64,000 nt of DNA from G963664835 sp965220775 (GCA_965220775.1 OZ244845.1:1612001-1676000), one strand, 5' to 3'. Positions 8,481-17,781 are shown, counted from the first letter of the stretch. Numbers and translations are program-made. The notes: generated by a model from the sequence alone, not told the origin.

Positions 8481-9216
8481 ACGGATTCAATGATACGCTC
8501 TCATGCTACCCAACCGACCTCCTTCAAGGTCATCCGAGTCTGGAATTTGTCCCGTTTCACTCGCAAGCGAGAGCACCAAGATGGCTGGAGACGGGCCCAC
8601 TCTGTCGCACAACATACCCAAGCCATCAAACGGAGTGACCGGCCAATGCGCCTCGGTCCTCGATTCTGGCCAGTCCGCCCCACCAAACTTGACAAACTTT
8701 AGAATATTCACATCGAGGTTTGTCCTAGACGTGTAACCAGGTCATTAGACACATCCCCGTCGGTCAAGTGTCCGCTATATTCGGAGACGGTGGATTCGGC
8801 GATCCACACCCGGCGTATGCCGCTGTTTGGCAGTCGGCCGTGCAGTAGCCAACGCCAGGGATCGGTAGAGATGTGCTTGAGGTCCTCCTACGTCTGAACT
8901 GCTGGTCAATCCCTGTTTAGCTCGTGCGGAGAGTCAGCATCTGTCTACCGACCCCATAGCGCTCGCAATCTCCTGGACGAGCCAGTTCGCCTCCTCCTCG
9001 GCTATGCGGTCGAAACCACGCAGTGCCACGTCTCCGTCGGCTGCGAAGAACATGGTGCTCGGTTGATGCCCCAAATGCAGGTCTGCCGGCTGGGGCCAGG
9101 CGCTGAATCTGCTAGAGTACCACTTGGAACACCGCGTCACATATGGGGAAGTTCCCCCGGAGTGAATTCCCCGGCCCCCTCCGCAATCCACCTCTCAAGG
9201 ACCGAGTCTCATACAC
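8481..9216. other. Gene-poor stretch with possible minus-strand gene fragments
   Basis: No confident gene. On the minus strand, about 8890-8706 reads as a 60-codon piece with natural composition (for example DPWRWLLHGRLPNSGIRRVW), directly after an in-frame TAG and without a start codon. The minus-strand frame 9191-8934 ends in a plausible domain-like tail (STMFFAADGDVALRGF, then EEANWLVQEI). Both may be remnants of decayed genes. I cannot assign families. Confidence 0.35.
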
Positions 9217-10011
9217 ATGGATGAACGACTGAAGATCAATCGGACCAACTGGAACGAGCGTACACCGGTACATGCGGCGTCTGACTCCTATGACGTAGTA
9301 GGGTTCAAGGCTGGCCGCATAACGCTAAAGGACATCGAGCGAAGCGAGGTTGGTGACGTATCGGGAAAGACGCTCCTCCACCTCCAGTGTCACTTCGGGT
9401 TGGACACGATGTCGTGGTCGCGGCTGGGCGCGAAGGCGACGGGGGTGGATTTCTCAGAGGAGGCAATCGGCCTGGCCCGGGCGCTCAATGAGGAGTTGGC
9501 GTTGGGCGTTAGATTCATTCGCTCCAACATCTACGACCTACCCGACGCGCTGGACGAGCAGTTCGACATTGTGTTCACCTCTTACGGTGTCCTGACCTGG
9601 CTGCCCGACATCGCCAGATGGGCTGAGGTCGTGAGCAACCACCTCAAGCCGGCCGGCGTGTTCTACATCGTGGAGTTCCACCCGTTCGCGGCAGTGTTCG
9701 AGGCGTCGGAGGCGGGCGACATGGTACCGACGTACAGGTACTCTCACCACCAACTGTTCTTCGAGGGCGGCGAGCCGAGCTATGCTGGCAGGGGGATAAT
9801 CGAGACCCCGACCTACGAGTGGCAGCACAGCCTTGGCGATATAGTCTGCGCGCTGATCGACGCGGGGCTGAGGATCGAGTTCCTGCACGAGTTTCCCTTC
9901 ACCTGCTACCAGGCCTACCCGGCCATGGAGCGCAGCGACGATGGCTGGTGGCGGCTTCCAAAGCACAACGAGAGCTTCCCGCAGATGTTCTCGATAAGGG
10001 CGACCAGGTGA
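9217..10011 (+). CDS. Class I SAM-dependent methyltransferase
   Basis: A 264-residue methyltransferase with a Rossmann-like SAM site. Motif I is unusual in form, TLLHLQCHFGLDTMSWSRLG (about residues 50-70). It is followed by the acidic motif II region ATGVDFSEEAIGLAR and the motif IV region FDIVFTSYGVLTWLPD. The C-terminal part contains several His, Tyr and Trp residues. The CHFG variant is common in a family of uncharacterised environmental methyltransferases. The substrate is unknown and no operon partner is present. Confidence 0.82.
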   Translation: MDERLKINRTNWNERTPVHAASDSYDVVGFKAGRITLKDIERSEVGDVSGKTLLHLQCHFGLDTMSWSRLGAKATGVDFSEEAIGLARALNEELALGVRFIRSNIYDLPDALDEQFDIVFTSYGVLTWLPDIARWAEVVSNHLKPAGVFYIVEFHPFAAVFEASEAGDMVPTYRYSHHQLFFEGGEPSYAGRGIIETPTYEWQHSLGDIVCALIDAGLRIEFLHEFPFTCYQAYPAMERSDDGWWRLPKHNESFPQMFSIRATR

Positions 10012-10148
10012 GCGGCGCCAGATTCAACAGTCTTAGACGGCCGGGCGGCTCAGGCCCTGATTCGGCCCCGCCGTGCGCAGCCTTTGACCGAAAGCTCGAA
10101 AGCGAACGCTGAGTTGCTCTTGATCCACTACTCTTGACAGCCGTTCGC

Positions 10149-11591
10149 CTATCCCTTAATCACCACCATTGGCCGCAGTCGTACGACGTTTCGGCACAGG
10201 CCGGCTCCATCTACGACCCGCATCACCTGGGCAACGTCCTTGTAGGCCTCCGGTGCCTCTTCCGCCAGCAGGCCCCGGGCACGCGCCCGCACGTAGATGT
10301 TCTCGGATTCGAGCCGCTTTGTCAGATCGACCTTGCCCAACAGCTTTTTGGCAGCCTTCCGGCTCCTGATCCGACCCGCGCCATGGCAACAAGATCCGAA
10401 TGACAGCTCCATAGCACCGGGCGAGCCTACCGCCACGTAGGAGTAACGACCCATGTCACCAGGAACCAACACCGGCTGACCCACATCCCGGTACTCCGCC
10501 GGCAGCTCCGGATGTCCCGGCGGAAATGCCCGTGTCGCGCCCTTCCGGTGAACGCACACCTCGCGCGGAGCTCCGTCGATCTGGTGAGTCTCGATCTTTG
10601 CGATGTTGTGGGCCACGTCGTAGACAACCGCGATGTCCTCTCCAATCCGCTTGCCGAACTTGCCGGCGAAGGTATCTCTCACCCACTGAGTCAAACACTG
10701 CCGATTCGCGAAAGCGAAGTTCGCCGCGGCCGCCATTGCCGCCAGGTAGCGCTGCGCCTCCGGCGACTTGATCGGCGCGCAGGCCAACTGACGGTCCGGC
10801 AAATTGATCCCGTACCGTCTCAATGCGCCGTTCATCACCTTAAGGTAGTCCTGGCAGACCTGGTGGCCGAAGCCCCGGGAGCCGGTGTGTATCAAGATCG
10901 CGATCTGGCCTACCTCGCCGATTCCCATCCGCTCGGCGGCGGTCTGATCGTAGATCTCGTCTACCTTCTGTACCTCTAGAAAATGGTTGCCGGATCCAAG
11001 CGTGCCCAGTTGCCGAGAACCCCTCTCCCGCGCCCGTGGGCTGACCTGCGCTGGATCCGCCCCCGGCAAACGGCCGCCGGACTCCAGCCTGCGCAGGTCG
11101 GAAGGTCTCCCGTAGCCAGCCTCCACCGCCCAGCCGGCACCCTTCTCCAAGACCTTGGAGAGTTCCTTGGCACGCAGATTGAGTCGACCGCCTCTTCCAA
11201 CCCCAGCCGGAATATCGCGGTAGAGTGCGTCGGCCAGACCGGGCTCCTTTCCCCTTAGATCGCTCTCGACCAGCGGCGTCGACAACAGCCTCACGCCGCA
11301 GTTGATATCGAATCCGATTCCGCCCGGCGATATCACGCCGTCCTGCCCGTCGGTCGCCGCGACACCGCCCACCGGAAAACCGTATCCCCAATGGATGTCC
11401 GGCATCGCAATCGAAGATCCCAGGATACCGGGCAAAGTTGCGACGTTCGCCACCTGTTCCAATGAGCGGTCGGACCTGATCGAATCCATCAGCGTCGCGT
11501 CCGCGAAAACCAACCCCGGTACGCGCATCCCCGGCACCGTGCCGATCGGCACCTGCCATCGATATTCATCCAGTTGCTTGAGTGCCATCAC
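10149..11591 (-). CDS. rtcB: RtcB-type 3'-phosphate/5'-hydroxyl RNA ligase
   Basis: A 480-residue RtcB ligase, which joins 2',3'-cyclic phosphate or 3'-phosphate RNA ends to 5'-OH ends using GTP and Mn2+. The metal and nucleotide site is plain: PDIHWGYGFPVGGVAA (about 64-79), then SPGGIGFDINCGVRLL with D95 and C98. HTGSRGFGHQ and the C-terminal CCHGAGRIRSR carry further ligands and the guanylylation His region. It follows archease by about 50 bases on the same strand; archease is its known activator. The role in bacteria is RNA repair or healing. Confidence 0.95.
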   Translation of the reverse strand: MMALKQLDEYRWQVPIGTVPGMRVPGLVFADATLMDSIRSDRSLEQVANVATLPGILGSSIAMPDIHWGYGFPVGGVAATDGQDGVISPGGIGFDINCGVRLLSTPLVESDLRGKEPGLADALYRDIPAGVGRGGRLNLRAKELSKVLEKGAGWAVEAGYGRPSDLRRLESGGRLPGADPAQVSPRARERGSRQLGTLGSGNHFLEVQKVDEIYDQTAAERMGIGEVGQIAILIHTGSRGFGHQVCQDYLKVMNGALRRYGINLPDRQLACAPIKSPEAQRYLAAMAAAANFAFANRQCLTQWVRDTFAGKFGKRIGEDIAVVYDVAHNIAKIETHQIDGAPREVCVHRKGATRAFPPGHPELPAEYRDVGQPVLVPGDMGRYSYVAVGSPGAMELSFGSCCHGAGRIRSRKAAKKLLGKVDLTKRLESENIYVRARARGLLAEEAPEAYKDVAQVMRVVDGAGLCRNVVRLRPMVVIKG

Positions 11592-11640
11592 TCCCCCAGG
11601 GGTCGCCGCGAATTTTTCGCGCGCCTGGCGCGATCACTCT

Positions 11641-12075
11641 TCATACGTCAAGTATAAACCGAGCCCGCCACGTCTCCTGGTGTGACACGCTCGCTTCGTG
11701 ATACGCGGCTGACTTCAACCCCATCTCTAGTTGCCGGCCCGATTCCCGTTCGCCCCGGCACTCGGCGGTCAGGCGCAAGCCGGACTCGCCCATCCGGCCG
11801 TTGACCGTGACCCGGAACTCCCGAAACAGCCATCCACGGGCGTCGAAGAGAAAGATTAGCTCGGCGAGCCAATCGATAAGCAACGAAACTTCGTCCGAGC
11901 CTTCCAGCTCCACAGTCTCTGTTTCATTTGATTCGAGTTGTTCCAGATCGACGATCAAACTGAACAGTGCGCGGCCAGACTCCGCGAATAGTTCCTCCAG
12001 GGAATCGGCCGATACTTCGACGCCGACGTCCGCTGTATGGTCGAAATAGCTAAACGGACTCACGGCCTGATCCAT
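11641..12075 (-). CDS. Archease (RtcB activator)
   Basis: A small acidic protein of about 144 residues matching archease. The N-terminal SYFDHTADVGVEV motif and the C-terminal RARFILDV are family hallmarks, together with the central SLLIDWLAELIFLFDARGWL. Archease speeds guanylylation and turnover of RtcB, and the rtcB gene lies directly downstream. The frame is also open from a TTG at 12102, but ATG 12075 puts the conserved motif at the expected distance. Either start overlaps the 3' end of plsY, so the genes are translationally coupled. Confidence 0.9.
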   Translation of the reverse strand: MDQAVSPFSYFDHTADVGVEVSADSLEELFAESGRALFSLIVDLEQLESNETETVELEGSDEVSLLIDWLAELIFLFDARGWLFREFRVTVNGRMGESGLRLTAECRGERESGRQLEMGLKSAAYHEASVSHQETWRARFILDV

Positions 12076-12739
12076 CGCCGGCTGGTTCGGCCCGCGGTCC
12101 AACTAGACGCTGCCCCGGCGAGGAATCGAGAACGACTCGTCGTAGGATCAGTCCCGTCATCCCATCCGAACCCTCGGCATAACCCCAAATACCCCAGAGC
12201 CGGCGGGTCACGATGTAGGCGAGGGCCAAAAGGGAGAGCGCGACAACGTGCGAGGCGAACCCTGTCCACACAAAGTAGACTGGCAGAGCCACAAAGCCGA
12301 AGAAAGTGGCGATTGAAGTCTTCTTTATCGGTGTACAGGCCAAGAATATGCAGATCAAGACAGCTGCCGGCCCGGCCGCGAACGCGCTCAACACTCCGAT
12401 GGTGACCGCGACGCCTCTGCCCCCGCGAAATCGTTGGGTGACCGGCCACCCGTAGCCGGCCATCGCCGAGAGTCCCACCAGCATCGACTGTAGCTCGTCC
12501 AAGCCCACTGCCCGAGCCAGCAGTACGGGCCCTAGTCCTTGCATGAAGTTGCCAAGCCCGACGAGGACGGCCGGCGCCAGTCCCACGTTCCTGTAGACGT
12601 TGGCCGCGCCCGGATTTCCCGTCCCAAACTCGCGGATGTCGATGCCGGCCCAAGCGTGGCTCAATATCCGTGCGACCGGTGCAGACCCGATAGCGTAGCC
12701 AAGTACGAGTATTGGAAGAAGCAAAGGTTCGATCATCAT
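12050..12739 (-). CDS. plsY: Glycerol-3-phosphate acyltransferase PlsY
   Basis: A 229-residue multi-pass membrane acyltransferase that moves acyl groups from acyl-phosphate to glycerol-3-phosphate, the first step of phospholipid synthesis. Motif 1 is GYAIGSAPVARIL, motif 2 is FGTGNPGAANVYRNVG and motif 3 is GYGWPVTQRFRGGRGVA. Motif 3 usually begins G-H, but here it has Tyr in place of His. The C-terminal ~35 residues are an extra hydrophilic tail that overlaps archease. It is the first gene of the plsY-archease-rtcB operon, an unusual pairing of lipid and RNA-repair genes. Confidence 0.9.
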   Translation of the reverse strand: MMIEPLLLPILVLGYAIGSAPVARILSHAWAGIDIREFGTGNPGAANVYRNVGLAPAVLVGLGNFMQGLGPVLLARAVGLDELQSMLVGLSAMAGYGWPVTQRFRGGRGVAVTIGVLSAFAAGPAAVLICIFLACTPIKKTSIATFFGFVALPVYFVWTGFASHVVALSLLALAYIVTRRLWGIWGYAEGSDGMTGLILRRVVLDSSPGQRLVGPRAEPAGDGSGRESV

Positions 12740-12754
12740 TGCTATGAGAATAGA

Positions 12755-12960
12755 CGCTCCAAAGGTAGTGTTGGCAGAAAAATGTAGCGCGGGGGCTTGT
12801 CCCCCGCCTAGGGCGCGCCGCTAGTTCGCCCGCGTTGCACCACCCGGCGCCGTGCCATTTTCATCCCCTTACGCCGCATTCGCAAGGCCATGGGCATTCC
12901 CATCAATCCTCAGAGATACAGTCAACGAAGGGCCTCGGCCCTTCCTGACTCTTGCCCTGG
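12755..12960. repeat. Dispersed palindromic repeat block (copy of 1160-1300)
   Basis: The space between plsY and the amidase carries the module AAAAATGTAGCGCGGGGGCT with its complementary CCCCCGC arm, then a TTGCACCACCCGGCGCC segment and a CATTTTCATCCCCTTACGCC segment. The order and spacing match those near 1160-1300, so the two are diverged copies of one composite element. No coding potential is seen. Confidence 0.7.
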
Positions 12961-12982
12961 GATGGGCATTTGCGGTCTAGAC

Positions 12983-14407
12983 TCAGGAAACGGGTGGCCT
13001 CCGCTGAATCCAAGGCCTCGCTTCCTCGAATGCGGCGGACGCCGCTATAACCGTCTCCTCGTCCCCTGTCCGCCCAACAATATGAAGCCCGATCGGCAGT
13101 CCGTCAGGAGACAAGCCGGCCGGCACCGTCGCCGCCGGGTGTCCAATAACGTTGATCGGCAACGTGAATGCGCCGTTCCAATACTGGTCGGGGTAAACCG
13201 ATTTACTAGGCTTCCGGCCGGGATACTCACCATTCGGGAAAGCCGGGAAACGAGCGGTAGGTGACAGCAGGAGGTCGTACTCTTCGAACAAGCCGGCCAT
13301 CTTGGCCTTCAGAAGGTCGATCCGGCCGAGCGCATGAGCATAATCGGTCGTGGTTACTCTTGCCCCCATTTCTAGGAAAAGCCTGGCATACTCCGTCAGC
13401 TGATCGCCGTGGGTCTCCAAGTAGACGCCGTTGGTGGCGTAGGAGTTCGCTGTCAAGATAGGCCCAAAGGTGTCGTAAGGAGGGTCTAACTCGAGCTTCG
13501 CATCTTCCAAGTGGCATCCCAGGTCCTCGAACACCAGCGCCGCCTTCGAGGTTACGTCGAGAACGTCAGCGTCCACATCCGCGAACCCGAAGTCCGGACT
13601 CCATGCGATGCGCAAGCCCTCGATATCCCTGCCCGCCGCCGCGCCGAAATCGGGTGGAGTCTCGCGTAGCGAGATTGGGTCTCTCTTGTCGTATCCAGCC
13701 ATTACTTGAAGCAGCAGCGCAGCGTCTCGGACCGTCCGGCTGAGGGGACCCGCCTGGGAGAAAAAGTTGGGCATCGGCGCGTCGGTCACGCCTCTGTACC
13801 CCGAAACTCTGCCCTGGGTCGGTTTGATGCCGTAAATGCCGCAGAAGTTGGCTGGTATGCGGATCGACCCGCCACCGTCGCTTCCCGTGGCTATCGGGCT
13901 CAGGCCGGCCGCGATTCCAGCCGACGCTCCTCCGCTGGACCCGCCCGGCGTACGCTCCGTATTCCAAGGGTTCCGGCCGGGTTCGCCCAGCCGGTTCTCG
14001 CACGCCCCCACCAGCCCGAACTCCGGGACGTTGGTCTTGCCCAGCATGATGGCCCCAGCATCTCTCACCCGCTCCACCACCGCCGCGTCCTCGTCCGGTA
14101 TTCGGTCCTTGAACACGAGCGAGCCGACGGTGGTCCGGTACCCCTTCGTAGGCTCCGTGTCCTTTATCGAGATGGGCAGGCCGTGTAGCGGGCCGAGTTT
14201 GTCGCCTCGTACGACGGCCTCCTCGGCGGCCCTCGCCGACTCCATCGCATCTTCTCGGGTCAGCAACAGGAACGCGTTCAGCTTCGGATCCAACTCATCG
14301 ATTCGCCTGAAATATAGCTCGGTCAACTCCACCGGCGAAATCTGCTTCGCCGAAATCAGTGCTAGGAGCTCAGTCGCCGGAGCGAAGGCAAGCTCTTCAT
14401 CTATCAT
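12983..14407 (-). CDS. Amidase-signature hydrolase
   Basis: An amidase of the signature (GatA-like) family. The Ser-cisSer-Lys triad is visible (numbering from the open frame at 14428): K89 in GLPISIKDTEPTKG, S164 in TPGGSSGGASAGIAAG and S188 in GSDGGGSIRIPANFCG. I prefer the ATG at 14407 (MIDEELAFAPATELL), since the preceding codons are not conserved. It hydrolyses a carboxamide or aryl-acyl amide of unknown identity. It is not expected to be GatA because no gatB or gatC lies beside it. Monocistronic and convergent with nothing nearby. Confidence 0.88.
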   Translation of the reverse strand: MIDEELAFAPATELLALISAKQISPVELTELYFRRIDELDPKLNAFLLLTREDAMESARAAEEAVVRGDKLGPLHGLPISIKDTEPTKGYRTTVGSLVFKDRIPDEDAAVVERVRDAGAIMLGKTNVPEFGLVGACENRLGEPGRNPWNTERTPGGSSGGASAGIAAGLSPIATGSDGGGSIRIPANFCGIYGIKPTQGRVSGYRGVTDAPMPNFFSQAGPLSRTVRDAALLLQVMAGYDKRDPISLRETPPDFGAAAGRDIEGLRIAWSPDFGFADVDADVLDVTSKAALVFEDLGCHLEDAKLELDPPYDTFGPILTANSYATNGVYLETHGDQLTEYARLFLEMGARVTTTDYAHALGRIDLLKAKMAGLFEEYDLLLSPTARFPAFPNGEYPGRKPSKSVYPDQYWNGAFTLPINVIGHPAATVPAGLSPDGLPIGLHIVGRTGDEETVIAASAAFEEARPWIQRRPPVS

Positions 14408-14521
14408 TTCGTCTAATCCTGTCCACACTCGGGCACAACGTTCGGGCGGAGTCAGCGCCGCAACGAGTCAGACTCCCGGCTATCATATCCTGTAGACATT
14501 CAACCAACGTACATTTGGTTT

Positions 14522-15011
14522 GTAAGTGGTCAGACTTAGGGGTACCTGTTGGGTTTGGGCGCATTATCGCTCAAGTCTGAGTCTGTCCTAGGCGAGGACG
14601 TCTGATTGGAGAAAGCCAGGAAGGGGTTGCAAGGGCAAAGCCCTTGACGGGGGATGTGGGGGTGTCCCCCACAACAAAGATCCCCCTTCTCCTGGCCAGA
14701 GTTCGTCTCATAACTCTGTGTGAGGTACGAAATACGGCGGGACCTTCTCATCATGACCTAGTTAACGGTTCATTATTGATGAAATCGACCAAATACGAAG
14801 GTCGGAATTGCGCTTATCGCTGCCCTTTGGACTTGTGAGACAGCCTCTGGCCAGGAGAAGGGGGCAAGGGGGATGAGGTCGACCAGCCCGTGGATTTGAC
14901 ATCGATTGATTGGAAATCAAACCGTGACCGCCGATTAGGATCCCGAATGGCGACTCAGCGTTTCCATTTAACGGGCATTGAGAAGAGAAATACACCCGAA
15001 TCTAAACCGTT
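14522..15011. mobile_element. Non-autonomous element copy A (MITE-like), with nested 147-bp insert
   Basis: First of five copies of a family with ends GTAAGTGGTCAGACTTAGGG (left) and the complement of AACGGTTTAGATTCGGGTGT (right). It is flanked by CATTTGGTTT (14512-14521) and GATTTGGATT (15012-15021), an 8-of-10 target duplication. Internal hairpins include GCAAGGGCAAAGCCCTTG. The central palindrome CTGGCCAG is duplicated around an insert at 14700-14846. No ORF encodes a transposase. Confidence 0.75.
14700..14846 (+). mobile_element. Nested 147-bp insert inside element copy A
   Basis: A 147-base segment between two CTGGCCAG octamers (14692-14699 and 14847-14854). Its ends are imperfect inverted repeats, AGTTCGTCTCATAACT against AGGCTGTCTCACAAGT. 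The reverse complement matches 30913-31059 with one difference that I can find. Copies C, D and E of the host element have one uninterrupted CTGGCCAG (CTTGGCCAG in C), so the insert looks like a tiny transposable element with an 8-bp target duplication. Confidence 0.75.
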
Positions 15012-15102
15012 GATTTGGATTTAGCTCGACGATAATTTTACCGGCCGATGTGTGCGCCTGAGCCGGCTGGCAATGGCACGTCGTGTCAGGAAGGATTTGC
15101 GG

Positions 15103-15579
15103 ATGAATGGGACAATTCGTAACGCCGGAGCTGCCGACGTTCCTCGTATGGTCGAACTCTCCGAGAAGAAACGGACCGAGTATGAGCAACAGCAGCCGAT
15201 ATTTTGGCGCAAGGCCCGCGACTCCGCATCCTCCCAAACGCCTTACTTTGAGCATCTCCTGAAACTCGACAGCACAATCGTGCTCGTATACGAGTGCGAA
15301 GGAACAATTCAAGGCTTCGTAATTGCCAGCTTGCACACCGCGCCACCAGTCTATGATCCAGGCGGCCTCACCTGCAACATTGACGACTTCGTCGTCGGGC
15401 ATAGCGATCTGTGGAGCAGTGTGGGTCGCGCTCTACTCGACCGAGTGACTATCGAGGCGCGATCTCGCAAGGCTGTCCAGGTTGTGGTTGTAACCGGCGG
15501 ACATGACCGTCAGAAGCGTGAGATGCTCTCTACAATGGGTCTGTCCTTAGCCTCCGAGTGGTGGGTAAGCGGAATATAG
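15103..15579 (+). CDS. GNAT-family acetyltransferase-like protein
   Basis: A 158-residue protein resembling GNAT N-acetyltransferases. The N-terminal TIRNAGAADVPRMVELSE matches the first strand and helix of the fold, and VLVYECEGTIQGFVIASL the central strands. VVVVTGGHDRQKREMLSTMG lies where the late beta-strand and helix should be. The acetyl-CoA pyrophosphate loop (Q/RxxGxG/A) is poorly kept; GHSDLWSSVGRALLD takes its place. I chose ATG 15103 because AGGAAGG precedes it, though the frame is open to 15052. Substrate unknown; standalone gene. Confidence 0.65.
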   Translation: MNGTIRNAGAADVPRMVELSEKKRTEYEQQQPIFWRKARDSASSQTPYFEHLLKLDSTIVLVYECEGTIQGFVIASLHTAPPVYDPGGLTCNIDDFVVGHSDLWSSVGRALLDRVTIEARSRKAVQVVVVTGGHDRQKREMLSTMGLSLASEWWVSGI

Positions 15580-15752
15580 AATCGCCGAGTCACGCATTCA
15601 ACCTGCACCTGCCCGATACTCGTCTGCGACCGACCGGCGCGTGTACCGGCGTATCTCAAACCCTCCCTAGTCCCAGAAGCCGAGACTCCAGCCGGCCGGC
15701 CCACCAGTGCACGTCTGGCGTGACAACGCGCCGGCGCCCGTACAATACCGCC

Positions 15753-16538
15753 ATGCCGGCGAACACATCGCGATTCTCCGCCCTTCTCCTCGATATCGAC
15801 GGCGTCATCCGGCACGGACCAGCCCCTGTACCCGGCGCGGTCGATGCGGTCCGGCGCATCCGGCAAAGCGGCCTCCCTCTGCGATTCGTCACCAATATCA
15901 GCACCAAGAGTCGCCGGTCCCTTTGCGCCGAATTGCAATCCATGGGTTTCGACGTCGAAGAATCTATGGTCTTCAGCGCGCCGGCGGCGGTGGCCAACTA
16001 TCTGCGCAACACCGACAATCCGTCCTGTTTCCTGATCGCCAAGGGCGACGTCGCCGATGACTTCGCCGGCATTTCGCTCGACTCGGACCGGCCGGCCGCA
16101 GTCGTGGTCGGCGGCGCCGAGGAAAACTTCACCTACGAGGCAATGAACCGGGCCTTCCAACTTCTATTGGCCGGCGCCGAGTTGATCGCGATTCATCGCA
16201 ACGCCTACTGGCGCGTGGGCGAAGACCTCTGGCTCGACGCCGGCGCCTACGTGGCAGCTTTGGAGTTTGCCACCGGCTCGCGCGCCAAGCTCTTCGGCAA
16301 GCCCTCCCCCGACTTCTTCGCCCAGGCCATCGCCGCGCTAGGCGTGCCGGCTCACCGCGTCCTAATGATCGGAGACGATGCCGTCTCAGACGTCGCCGGC
16401 GCCCAGCAGGCCGGCTTGGCCGGCGCACTCGTCCAAACCGGCAAGTTCAGGCCCCAAGATCTCGAACGGCCAGGCTTCCATCCAGACCTAGTCGCTACCT
16501 CCGTATCGGCGCTGGTGGACCATCTCCTGCGTACTTGA
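15753..16538 (+). CDS. HAD-superfamily IIA hydrolase (LHPP-like)
   Basis: A 261-residue HAD phosphatase of subfamily IIA. The nucleophile motif is LLLDIDGVIRHGPAP, motif II is RFVTNIS, motif III's Lys lies in KLFGKPSPDFF and the acidic motif IV is MIGDDAVSDVAGAQQAG. Closest known relatives are the LHPP-type phospholysine/phosphohistidine phosphatases and NagD-like enzymes. The frame is open from 15558, but ATG 15753 puts the nucleophile at the usual distance from the N-terminus. Physiological substrate unknown. Confidence 0.85.
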   Translation: MPANTSRFSALLLDIDGVIRHGPAPVPGAVDAVRRIRQSGLPLRFVTNISTKSRRSLCAELQSMGFDVEESMVFSAPAAVANYLRNTDNPSCFLIAKGDVADDFAGISLDSDRPAAVVVGGAEENFTYEAMNRAFQLLLAGAELIAIHRNAYWRVGEDLWLDAGAYVAALEFATGSRAKLFGKPSPDFFAQAIAALGVPAHRVLMIGDDAVSDVAGAQQAGLAGALVQTGKFRPQDLERPGFHPDLVATSVSALVDHLLRT

Positions 16539-16684
16539 ATGTCGGCGGCGGGTTGATTTCAGTGAGTCACGCTATGATTTGACGGTGGCCTGTATTCTAG
16601 TTGGACGAATACTGAGACATTGATGCGTTTCAGCCAGCTTAAGGGCTGGTTGCCCTCAGTCGCTTAGAGAGAAGGGAGCATGGA

Positions 16685-17248
16685 ATGAGCCAAGACACAA
16701 GCTGGACGTCGGCTGATCTTGAGTTGCTCCCGGATGATGGCAAGCGACACGAGATAATCGACGGGGAGTTGCACGTTTCCAAGCAACCCGGTTGGCACCA
16801 TCAGTTCGTCTGTGGACAGGCCTTCGCTCTCCTTCAGAGGTGGAGCGATGAGACGCAGTTGGGACAAGCTAATATCGCGCCGGGTGTGATTTTCGCCGAT
16901 GATGGCGATGTGGCTCCTGACGTTGTTTGGGTAAGCAAAACACGCCTGACCGCTGTATTGGAGGCCGATGGCCACCTTCACGGAGCACCGGACCTAGTTG
17001 CTGAAGTGCTCGCGCCCGGATCGAGGAACGAGCAACGCGACCGAGAAGCGAAGCTAAAGCTCTATTCCAGTCGAGGAGTCAGCGAGTACTGGATCATTAG
17101 CTGGCAGCGGCGCCTCGTGGAGGTGTATCGCCGGCAGCATGCGGCGCTCCGCCTCATCGGAACGCTTTACGAAGGCGATGCGTTGGAGTCTCCCCTGTTG
17201 CCCGGCCTCTCTTACCTGCTCGAGAAACTGTTCGCACGTGTAAAATAA
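16685..17248 (+). CDS. Uma2-family (DUF820) putative nuclease
   Basis: A 187-residue Uma2/DUF820 protein with the PD-(D/E)xK-like core. The family pattern is seen in KRHEIIDGELHVSKQPGWHH, in IAPGVIFADDGDVAPDVVWV, and in PDLVAEVLAPGS followed by RDREAKLKLYSSRGVSEYWI. In this family the Asp of the PD motif, the Glu of AEVL and the Lys of KLKLY probably form the metal site. Function is not established. These genes are numerous in cyanobacteria and Chloroflexi and are often mobile. Ribosome site GGGAGCATGGA just upstream. Confidence 0.82.
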   Translation: MSQDTSWTSADLELLPDDGKRHEIIDGELHVSKQPGWHHQFVCGQAFALLQRWSDETQLGQANIAPGVIFADDGDVAPDVVWVSKTRLTAVLEADGHLHGAPDLVAEVLAPGSRNEQRDREAKLKLYSSRGVSEYWIISWQRRLVEVYRRQHAALRLIGTLYEGDALESPLLPGLSYLLEKLFARVK

Positions 17249-17263
17249 GGCCACGCGCTCAGA

Positions 17264-17488
17264 TCAACACTCTTTCAGCCGGACGCCTCTAAGTCCATCC
17301 TCACGCCGGTCCTCGAGAACAAGGGCGATAGCCTCCGCTAGATTCTCACGGGCAGCACCCACGGTGGTCCCCTGACCGTTAGCCCCCGGTATTTCGGGGC
17401 AGTACGCTATGAACCAGTTGTCTTCTTTCTCGATTATTGCCGTGGATTCGTTTCGCAATGTGCGCACACTCCAAACCCAAAAAGACAC
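17264..17488 (-). CDS. HicB-like antitoxin, orphan
   Basis: A 74-residue HicB/UPF0150-type protein. The partial RNase H-like fold is recognisable in STAIIEKEDNWFIAYCPEIP followed by GANGQGTTVGAARENLAEAI. The GTG at 17488 is preceded by AAGAAGG, which supports the start, although another GTG lies inside. HicB normally pairs with the small mRNA-interferase HicA, but no HicA is visible next to it: the next gene downstream is a convergent Uma2 gene. It lacks the extended C-terminal DNA-binding domain. Probably a remnant or solitary antitoxin. Confidence 0.75.
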   Translation of the reverse strand: MSFWVWSVRTLRNESTAIIEKEDNWFIAYCPEIPGANGQGTTVGAARENLAEAIALVLEDRREDGLRGVRLKEC

Positions 17489-17571
17489 GAGACCTTCTTA
17501 CCGGACGCACCCGCCACCGTAAACGAAACCGGTGACCTCGCCGCCGAGCCTCCCGGTCTTTCGCGCTCAGT

Positions 17572-17781
17572 TCAGCCCTCTACCGGGTAGCCCGCTCCGG
17601 CCATCGCCCGCTCGATCTCCGACCTGCTCGTCCGGCCCGGCTCGTGGCGCAACTTCACCCTGACGGCCGGTATGTCGGCATCGACGAACTCGACCCCGTC
17701 CAGGCGGGTGACCGCCTTTCGTATAGTGCTGACGCAGTGTCCACACGATATGTCCGGCGCCTTTAGTTCCAGTATCTCCAT
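17572..17781 (-). CDS. copZ: Heavy-metal-associated domain protein (CopZ-like copper chaperone)
   Basis: A 69-residue single HMA domain protein. The metal-binding CxxC is in DISCGHCVSTIRKAVTRLDG, followed by the usual VKLRHEPG strand and ERAMAGAGYPVEG end. It would hand Cu(I) to the P-type ATPase encoded directly upstream on the same strand. The ORF starts 48 bases past the end of copA. Symbol given by family resemblance and context, not by proof of metal specificity. Confidence 0.85.
   Translation of the reverse strand: MEILELKAPDISCGHCVSTIRKAVTRLDGVEFVDADIPAVRVKLRHEPGRTSRSEIERAMAGAGYPVEG

Noticed and set aside
8706..8890. A minus-strand coding piece (DPWRWLLHGRLP...)
   Set aside because: It is only about 60 codons, follows a TAG directly, and has no start; it may be a gene remnant, but I could not assign it.
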